From Ruthenibacterium sp. (GTDB lineage Bacteria; Bacillota; Clostridia; Oscillospirales; Ruminococcaceae): a stretch of 29,779 nucleotides of DNA. Each line of letters opens with the position of its first letter. The stretch's first letter is position 1. The stretch is taken from the NCBI GenBank assembly GCA_020025255.1, contig JAHHSK010000021.1, positions 1 through 29,779 of the forward strand, in the 5' to 3' direction. A model generated the notes under the pieces. The model worked only from the letters and a program-made list of their open reading frames with translations. It made no database searches and was not told the origin of the DNA. The position numbers were made by a program, and so were the translations under genes. Below are positions 24,563 through 29,779 of this stretch, piece after piece.

Positions 24563-25501
24563 ATGCCGCAGGCGGCAAAAACGATGACGATCGAACAGCG
24601 GCTGGAACAGGGGAAAAGGCGAAAGGCCAGGCGGGAAACGCTTGCCGGGATCGCTTTTGTGCTTCCCAGTTTTCTGGGGTTCGTTGTATTTATTCTGGTT
24701 CCGGTGTTGATGGCCCTGGGGATCAGCTTCTGCGACTGGAACTTTTTAAAGGGATGGGGTGCAATCCGATTTACCGGGCTGGACAATTACATGCGCCTGT
24801 TTCAGGATGATTGGTTCCGCATTTCGTTCCGCAACAATATTTTATTTACTGCGGTCACGGTTCCGGTGCTGCTGGTGCTGGGGCTTGTCATGGCAGAGGT
24901 CATCAATCGCCATGTATACGGCGGAACCGTTGTGCGCGTGCTGATTTTCATACCTTATATTGCAAGCATCGTTGCCGTGTGTACCGTGTGGCAGGTGATG
25001 CTGCAGCCAAGCTATGGGCCGGTGAACCAGTTCCTTATGTCGCTGGGAATTGAAAATCCGCCCAAGTGGCTGGTGGATGAGCATTGGGTAATGCCGGCGA
25101 TCATGCTCATCAATATCTGGACACAGGTTGGATATTATGTTGCGGTGTATATGTCCGGACTGAAAAATGTGCCCAATGAAATTTACGAGGCGGCTGCGAT
25201 CGACGGTGCGAACGGTGTGCGCCAGTTCTTTTCGATCACGGTGCCCATGGTAAGGCCGACTACCTTTTTCCTTGCGGTTATGGGCATCATCGGTTCGTTC
25301 AAGGTGTTTGACCTTATCAGCGTGCTGACATCCGGCGGGCCGGGAAATTCTTCGTCGGTTATGGCGTATTACATTTATAAAACAGCATTTTTGGATTTCA
25401 AAATGGGATATGCCTGTGCATTGGCCTGGGCGCTGTTCGTTGTGATTTTTGCGGTCACTATGGTACAGTGGCACTTCCAGAAAAATTTTTCGAATGAATA
25501 A
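24563..25501 (+). CDS. Sugar ABC transporter permease (MalF/UgpA type)
   Basis: This 312-aa permease has six transmembrane helices after a basic cytoplasmic N-terminus. The EAA loop, 'EAAAIDGANGVRQFFSITVP', is the ATPase docking site typical of CUT1 sugar importers. It forms the channel with the next gene. The ATG at 24563 is preferred over 24554 because AAGGGAGG ends 9 bases before it, leaving no spacing for the earlier one. Divergent from the AraC gene. Substrate is inferred to be an oligosaccharide, perhaps sulfated, from the sulfatase next door. Confidence 0.9.
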   Translation: MPQAAKTMTIEQRLEQGKRRKARRETLAGIAFVLPSFLGFVVFILVPVLMALGISFCDWNFLKGWGAIRFTGLDNYMRLFQDDWFRISFRNNILFTAVTVPVLLVLGLVMAEVINRHVYGGTVVRVLIFIPYIASIVAVCTVWQVMLQPSYGPVNQFLMSLGIENPPKWLVDEHWVMPAIMLINIWTQVGYYVAVYMSGLKNVPNEIYEAAAIDGANGVRQFFSITVPMVRPTTFFLAVMGIIGSFKVFDLISVLTSGGPGNSSSVMAYYIYKTAFLDFKMGYACALAWALFVVIFAVTMVQWHFQKNFSNE

Positions 25502-25516
25502 CAGGAGGGGACACAT

Positions 25517-26362
25517 ATGCTGAAAATCAAACGAAGCCGGCTGCAGGTGCATAAGGTCATTTTGACAGCACTGTTCTTCTTCATCGGGATCACAATGCTT
25601 GCGCCGCTTTTGTGGATGATTTCCACATCATTCAAGGCGGAAAACACGGTTTTTGAATTTCCGATCCGGTGGATCCCGAAAAACGGTGTCGGATTTGAAA
25701 ACTATCGTGAAGTGTGGGGGCAGCAGTATCAGTTTGGAAGGTTTTACTGGAACAGCATCAAGATCACAGTGCTGTCCACGGCATTTCAGATCTTGATTTC
25801 CGCACTGGGCGCGTACAGCTTCACCAAAATAAATTGGAAGCTGAGGGACAAGGTATTCCTTTTGTATCTTGCCACGATGATGATACCGCCGCAGGTCATG
25901 ATCGTAAGCCGTTTTGTCATCATGCAGAAAATGCACTTGTATAATACGCACATCGGCATTATCCTGATGACCATGCTCAGTACATACGGTGTATTCCTTC
26001 TGCGGCAGGCGATGCTGGGCATTCCGGATTCCCTGTGCGAATCCGCGCGCATCGATGGTGCGGGGCATGTGCGCATTTTCCTGCGAATCATCCTTCCGCT
26101 GATCACGCCTTCGATTGCGACATTGGCTGTGCTGAAATTTGTTTGGACATGGAACGATTATCAGACGCCGCTGATTTTTTTGAGCAACCGCGATCTTTTT
26201 ACGATCCAGCTTGGCATGAAGGTGTTCGCATCCGAATCCGGGAGCATCTATTCCCTTACAATGGCGGCGGCGGTTTCTTCAACCCTTCCGCTCATTCTGG
26301 TATTCCTGCTGGGGCAGCGCTATATTATCGATGGCATTGCCTCGGGTGCAGTAAAAGAGTAA
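25517..26362 (+). CDS. Sugar ABC transporter permease (MalG/UgpE type)
   Basis: This 281-aa permease has six helices and the EAA loop 'ESARIDGAGHVRIFLRIILP', as expected for the second CUT1 permease subunit. The N-terminal helix is followed by an extracellular loop containing 'WMISTSFKAENTVFEFP', typical of this subunit. The ATG at 25517 has AGGAGGGG upstream and lies 15 bases after the first permease. There is no ATPase gene in the operon; a shared MsiK-type ATPase elsewhere is presumed. Confidence 0.9.
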   Translation: MLKIKRSRLQVHKVILTALFFFIGITMLAPLLWMISTSFKAENTVFEFPIRWIPKNGVGFENYREVWGQQYQFGRFYWNSIKITVLSTAFQILISALGAYSFTKINWKLRDKVFLLYLATMMIPPQVMIVSRFVIMQKMHLYNTHIGIILMTMLSTYGVFLLRQAMLGIPDSLCESARIDGAGHVRIFLRIILPLITPSIATLAVLKFVWTWNDYQTPLIFLSNRDLFTIQLGMKVFASESGSIYSLTMAAAVSSTLPLILVFLLGQRYIIDGIASGAVKE

Positions 26363-26408
26363 TGATCGGGACAAGGCCCGAACAATAAAAAACAGGAGGA
26401 AACGAACC

Positions 26409-27779
26409 ATGAAAAAAACACTTGCATTTGCACTTGCCGCGCTGATGTCCATATCATTGCTCACCGGCTGTGCGGCGGATGCACCGGATTCATCCGGCAA
26501 AGATAAAACACAAAGCACGACAGCACAAACGAATAATCCGGATAACTCGGCGCAAGAGGAACCGATCACACTGCGCTTTGTCAGCTGGCAGACAAATCAT
26601 GATGAAGGAAACCGCCGCGTAGCGGATGCATATCACGAATTGCATCCGAATGTGACAGTTGAGTTTCAGTATCTGGGTGATATGAGCAGCCGGGAATATC
26701 TGACAAAAACCGATATCATGCTGATGGGCGGCGAGGAAATGGATATCGTAATGACGCCGGGCTGGCAGGATTATGCTGCCCGTGCGGCATCGGGCTCCTA
26801 TCTGGATCTGGACCCGTATTTTGAAGCCGAAGGCACTACCTTTGAAGATTGCTATAACAGTGCGGTGCGCGTGGACGGCGGAGCCTACGGGATTGCAGCC
26901 GAGATGAAGTATAATATCGTGCTGATAAACAAAGATATGCTGGATGAAGCAAATCTTCCGGTTCCGGAGCTGGATTGGACATGGCAGGATTACCGCGATT
27001 ATGCCAATAAGCTTACGAAGGGCACCGGCGCGGATAAAATCTACGGCTCATATTTCCACACATGGGGAAATGTCAATCAGAACGGCCTGGTTTCAGTCAA
27101 AAAGGGCAGCCTGTATTTCAACGAAGACAAAACATTGACGTTTGACAATCCCGCCTATGCCGATTTCCTGCAGCTGCGGTATGATATGGAGAATGTGGAT
27201 CAGTGCTCGATCCCGCTGGCAGATGTCAAGAGCTTGAACATGAACTATCGCGATCAGTTCTTCAGCGGCAAGATCGCAATGCTGCCGATCGGCACAAACC
27301 TGCTGAGTGATATCGGCAACAAAAAGTATTCTCCGGATTTTGTAACCACCTTTGCCCGTGTTCCGGCATGGGAATCGGATGACCCGCATTACACAGTTTC
27401 ATCGGCAAACCTGTTCAGTATTGCACGCACCAGCAAGCATCCCCAGGAAGCCTATGATTTCCTGCGCTTTTGGAGCACAGAGGGTGTAAAGCTGAAAGGC
27501 ATGTTCATTGAAAATACAAAGGGCGCCGACAAAATGGACAGCGTCATGGCGATTGTGAACGGCTTTACCGACAAATTGGATATGGATGCACTGACAAAGC
27601 TGATGAACGATCCGGAATGGGTTGACAGCTTTGAAGAATATACCCCGGTATTCCAAAGCGAGATCGAATCCATTCAAACAGAAGAAACGGATAAATTCCT
27701 GCTGGGCTCGCAATCCCTGGAGGATACCATTCAAAATCTTATGGACCGCGGAAACGCCGTGATAAAGGAAAACTCCTGA
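26409..27779 (+). CDS. Sugar ABC transporter substrate-binding lipoprotein
   Basis: This 456-aa lipoprotein has signal peptide with lipobox L-T-G-C, Cys at residue 21, followed by a Ser/Thr/Asn-rich linker. The mature protein is a CUT1-type (SBP_bac_1) binding protein: 'ITLRFVSWQTNHDEGNRRV' near the start and hinge segments such as 'GAYGIAAEMKYNIVLINKD'. It captures an oligosaccharide outside the cell for the two permeases. The ATG has AGGAGG 7 bases upstream. Last gene of the operon, followed by a strong terminator. Specificity cannot be read from sequence. Confidence 0.9.
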   Translation: MKKTLAFALAALMSISLLTGCAADAPDSSGKDKTQSTTAQTNNPDNSAQEEPITLRFVSWQTNHDEGNRRVADAYHELHPNVTVEFQYLGDMSSREYLTKTDIMLMGGEEMDIVMTPGWQDYAARAASGSYLDLDPYFEAEGTTFEDCYNSAVRVDGGAYGIAAEMKYNIVLINKDMLDEANLPVPELDWTWQDYRDYANKLTKGTGADKIYGSYFHTWGNVNQNGLVSVKKGSLYFNEDKTLTFDNPAYADFLQLRYDMENVDQCSIPLADVKSLNMNYRDQFFSGKIAMLPIGTNLLSDIGNKKYSPDFVTTFARVPAWESDDPHYTVSSANLFSIARTSKHPQEAYDFLRFWSTEGVKLKGMFIENTKGADKMDSVMAIVNGFTDKLDMDALTKLMNDPEWVDSFEEYTPVFQSEIESIQTEETDKFLLGSQSLEDTIQNLMDRGNAVIKENS

Positions 27780-27834
27780 ACCGGCACACGCGTTTCGAGT
27801 GCTGGGATCAGGACAAGCCAAAAGGAAAGAAAGA

Positions 27835-27862
27835 GAGGTCGGCTTTTATAAAAGCCGACCTC
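27835..27862 (+). terminator. Terminator of the sugar ABC transporter operon
   Basis: A perfect 28-base palindrome (arms beginning GAGGTCGGC) followed by ATTTTGTTTTTG. It lies 55 bases after the stop of the binding protein. Confidence 0.85.
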
Positions 27863-28006
27863 ATTTTGTTTTTGTGATGTTCAAAAAGCTTTGAAAGCAA
27901 AAGACTGCGTGAGAATCCGCGCGGTTGCTTTCGGTACGCGGAGCGGACCCGTGACAGGAGCGGAACGATACGGGAAAAATATCAGCTGTTGTGCTGAGGC
28001 AAAAAG
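27863..28006. other. Intergenic stretch without a gene
   Basis: No gene is supported. An open frame across 27891-28088 ends in the antisense of the tRNA fragment and has no ribosome site. The stretch is flanked by two strong hairpins. Confidence 0.5.
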
Positions 28007-28042
28007 AAAAAGCCATGAAAACGGCTGTTTTCATGGCTTTTT
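28007..28042. terminator. Terminator of the tRNA-fMet gene, bidirectional
   Basis: A 16-bp stem with a 4-base loop (GGCT) and T-runs at both ends. It lies directly beyond the CCA end of the minus-strand tRNA fragment, so it is the likely original tRNA terminator. Confidence 0.8.
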
Positions 28043-28044
28043 TA

Positions 28045-28089
<45 letters not shown>

Positions 28090-28214
28090 TGACCCTTTTA
28101 GGATGATGCTACATTTAATATTTTGTATTCGCTGTTGTATTTTAACGTTTTTTGAAGATGAGCCACTCGTAAGTTGTCGTAATTTTCGCTTTTTTGATAT
28201 GACTTTTGCAATGT

Positions 28215-28247
28215 ACTGAATAAAAACTGAATAAAAACTGAACAAAA
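28215..28247 (+). repeat. Three tandem 11-bp repeats near the att junction
   Basis: ACTGAATAAAA occurs twice and then ACTGAACAAAA, head to tail with no spacer. They begin about 125 bases inside the element. By position they could be arm-type sites for the integrase or binding sites for the Xis-like protein, or iterons for Rep. Confidence 0.8.
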
Positions 28248-28308
28248 GGCTCTGTTGTAAATGGATGATAGCAGGGCTTTTTTTATGTAAAAAAACCATT
28301 TTGCACTT

Positions 28309-28336
28309 TTGACACAAGTTTTGTTTTCGTTAGATT
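28309..28336 (+). promoter_or_regulatory. Promoter of the element's first gene
   Basis: TTGACA (28309-28314), a 16-base spacer and TAGATT (28331-28336), about 55 bases before the ATG at 28391. Confidence 0.5.
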
Positions 28337-28390
28337 GAGGTCCTTAAAAGTGAGATAATTAAATCAGGAAAACAGAAAGGAGGAGAGATT

Positions 28391-28585
28391 ATGAAACACA
28401 TACGCACCATTAATGGTGCGGCACAGATGCTGCATGACATGGACATAAATTGTGCAATCACAGCACATTGTATACGTCACTTGATCAAAGCGGAGCTTAT
28501 ACCTTATACACGTACCGGATGTAAATATTTGGTTGCTGTTGAAGATATAATCGCTTACTTTGGTGCAAATCAATCTACAGACTAA
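28391..28585 (+). CDS. Excisionase-like helix-turn-helix protein
   Basis: This 64-aa protein has the pattern of small MerR/HTH_17-like DNA-binding proteins used as excisionases: an N-terminal helix 'INGAAQMLHDM', a turn and recognition helix 'ITAHCIRHLIKAELI', and a wing 'YTRTGCKYLVAVEDIIAYF'. It would bend DNA at the attachment site and bias recombination towards excision, or act as a small regulator. It has a strong AAAGGAGG site about 7 bases upstream and is the first gene inside the junction. The family match is by pattern only. Confidence 0.65.
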   Translation: MKHIRTINGAAQMLHDMDINCAITAHCIRHLIKAELIPYTRTGCKYLVAVEDIIAYFGANQSTD

Positions 28586-28684
28586 TGTTGGTTGTAGATA
28601 TAGAGCTTGTATAAAGTGCTGGGGTTAGATAGGTGTTTGTTTTCCTAACGCAGCAAATTTATTAAGAAAGGAGGGTGATTCAAT

Positions 28685-28936
28685 ATGGCAAAGCTTATCG
28701 GTTACAAGCGCGCAGACTTCACCACGAAAGAGGGGCAGACGATTACTGGCTGCAACGTGTATCTTTCGAATGAAGTTGACCCGCGTGTTGGTGCTGGGGT
28801 ATCGGCTGATCGCTTGTATCTCTCTGACGCCAAAATGGAACGTGAGAATATCAATTTGAAAAACCTGGTGGGTAAAAATGTACATGCATATTTTAACCGC
28901 TATGGAAAATTGGATTCTCTCGTCGCCGCCGATTAA
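28685..28936 (+). CDS. Small conserved-type element protein of unknown function
   Basis: This 83-aa protein starts at an ATG with AAAGGAGGG upstream. It looks beta-rich, with 'GYKRADFTTKEGQTITGCNVYLS' style alternation (split here by glycines) and a C-terminal 'GKNVHAYFNRYGKLDSL'. Small proteins of this kind often sit just before the Rep gene in Firmicute elements. An OB-fold or single-strand DNA-binding role is a guess. Followed by a long inverted repeat. Confidence 0.6.
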   Translation: MAKLIGYKRADFTTKEGQTITGCNVYLSNEVDPRVGAGVSADRLYLSDAKMERENINLKNLVGKNVHAYFNRYGKLDSLVAAD

Positions 28937-28947
28937 CCCCAAAAACG

Positions 28948-29016
28948 CTGTTTCTGCAGCAGTAATATTTTCCCTGTGTGGTAAGGTAAAACCGCTGCAG
29001 AAACAGAAAGTTTTTT
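28948..29016 (+). terminator. Long-loop inverted repeat with T-run
   Basis: Perfect 13-bp arms (28948-28960 and 28994-29006, core TTTCTGCAGC) enclose a 33-base loop, followed by six T at about 29011-29016. It could end the transcript of the preceding gene; the large loop is unusual for a terminator. Confidence 0.5.
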
Positions 29017-29062
29017 GTGTGACGAAATTTGATGTAAAACGGCTTTATGCATAGACATTCCC

Positions 29063-29095
29063 ACCAGTCGGTTTGGGCTTGTCCAACCGACTGGT
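29063..29095. repeat. 11-bp inverted repeat upstream of rep, candidate origin
   Basis: Arms ACCAGTCGGTT (29063-29073) and AACCGACTGGT (29085-29095) enclose an 11-base loop. It lies 45 bases before the HUH Rep gene, where rolling-circle origins with a nick site in a hairpin are often found. A terminator role is less likely as no T-run follows. Confidence 0.55.
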
Positions 29096-29139
29096 TGTTA
29101 ATTAGGGAATAAGTTTGAGGTAGGAGTGTGGTAATTCGA

Positions 29140-29779
29140 ATGGCAGAAAGTTCAATTAGAAAATGTGAAATTGTACAGCAGATTAGATATCTTCCCGACT
29201 TTCCTGACAACTGGCAGACAGAACTGGAGACACGTCTCGAACAGGAACCCAATATTCGTACTTGGGCGTATATTCTGCATGATAAGGATATCGATACTGA
29301 TGGCAGCCTCAAAGAACCCCATGTGCATATTGTTCTTGAACTTGTCGATGCTGTTAAGTTTTCAACTGTTGGCAATTACGTTGGCGTTGCTGCTCAATAC
29401 GTCATGAAGATCGAACAGCAATATAAAGCAGGTCGAAAGTGGTTTGCCGATATTGGCGGTGCATTGTCGTATTTGACACATCGAAATGCTTCCGACCGTT
29501 ATCAATACGATGATTCAGAAGTGAAAGCAAAGCCGGGATACGATTGGAAGGAGGTAAGGCGTAAAAGCGAAGAAAGGCGCTCAGAACATCAGTCGCTTCA
29601 GAAAATTCTTGACGATATACAGGCAGGACTGATTAAACGGTTTAACGTTTTTGAGTATGTAAGTCAAAAGATGTATATCGATCATAAATCGGAAATTGAC
29701 AAGGCTTTTGAGTATCAGGAAGGCCTTATGAAAAGCAGCAGCAACAAAAGGAATACAATGGTAGTCTATATTTGTGGTT
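29140..29779 (+). CDS. HUH replication initiator (Rep_2-like), 3' end missing
   Basis: The first 213 residues of a Rep protein, open to the right edge. 'YILHDKD' (about 44-50) is the family's first motif, H61-V-H63 in 'PHVHIVLEL' is the HUH metal-binding motif, and Y111 in 'ALSYLTH' is at the place of the nicking tyrosine. Just before the edge comes 'MVVYICG', which reads like the beginning of a Walker A, so a helicase domain probably follows. It nicks DNA at an origin to start rolling-circle-type copying of the element. ATG at 29140 is used; a GTG at 29128 has a better spaced GAGG (7 bases) and may be the real start. Confidence 0.82.
   Translation, partial: MAESSIRKCEIVQQIRYLPDFPDNWQTELETRLEQEPNIRTWAYILHDKDIDTDGSLKEPHVHIVLELVDAVKFSTVGNYVGVAAQYVMKIEQQYKAGRKWFADIGGALSYLTHRNASDRYQYDDSEVKAKPGYDWKEVRRKSEERRSEHQSLQKILDDIQAGLIKRFNVFEYVSQKMYIDHKSEIDKAFEYQEGLMKSSSNKRNTMVVYICG

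Noticed and set aside
28015..28034. CcpA cre-like site TGAAAACGG...TTTTCA
   Set aside because: It is the upper stem and loop of the strong tRNA terminator hairpin and lies near no promoter.

Overview
The window looks like chromosome of a moderately GC-rich Clostridia gut commensal, probably Oscillospiraceae/Ruminococcaceae. This is inferred from strong AGGAGG-type ribosome binding sites, Gram-positive lipoprotein signal peptides, near-consensus TTGACA/TATAAT promoters, and the mix of sugar-catabolic operons with a TrpXYZ-type transporter. The last 1.7 kb is visibly more AT-rich and is the end of an integrated mobile element.

Layout. (1) 17-45 is a leftward promoter firing out of the window; 210-725 (-) is a small YcxB-like membrane protein. 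(2) 1135-9900 (+) is an eight-gene carbohydrate operon: a GH89-type alpha-N-acetylglucosaminidase without a signal peptide, a GntR/LacI-type regulator, an unclassified TIM-barrel glycosidase-like protein, a SIS protein, a stand-alone Gfo/Idh/MocA C-terminal domain, a full Gfo/Idh/MocA oxidoreductase, a second SIS protein and a ribokinase-family kinase. No transporter is in the operon, so its substrate must come in through another system. (3) 9943-12727 (-) holds a multi-pass GT-C-like membrane protein and an auxin-efflux-type carrier, each with its own promoter. (4) 12911-16031 (-) is a TrpXYZ-type ABC importer (ATPase, permease, lipoprotein) behind a perfect consensus promoter. Its roughly 250-nt leader holds a 40-codon aromatic-rich ORF with an excellent ribosome binding site, several hairpins and an intrinsic terminator just before the first structural gene. 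I read this as an attenuator for an aromatic amino acid transporter, and it is the most interesting signal in the window. (5) 16123-18147 is an orphan paralogue of the binding protein, divergent from a LysR regulator. (6) 18185-20205 is a divergent serine acetyltransferase / cysteine synthase pair. (7) 20311-27779 is a sulfated-glycan locus: a cytoplasmic Cys-type sulfatase and a membrane-anchored AraC sensor-regulator on (-), divergent from a sugar ABC importer (two permeases and a lipoprotein, no ATPase) on (+).

(8) 28045-28089 is the 3' half of an initiator tRNA-fMet on (-), marking the attachment site of an integrative element that runs off the right edge. The element part seen holds three tandem 11-bp repeats near the junction, an excisionase-like HTH protein, a small conserved-looking protein, two inverted repeats, and the first part of an HUH Rep protein.

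How they fit together: regions 2 and 7 together suggest uptake and intracellular breakdown of host-type glycans (alpha-GlcNAc-capped, sulfated). Regions 4-6 are amino acid acquisition and cysteine synthesis.
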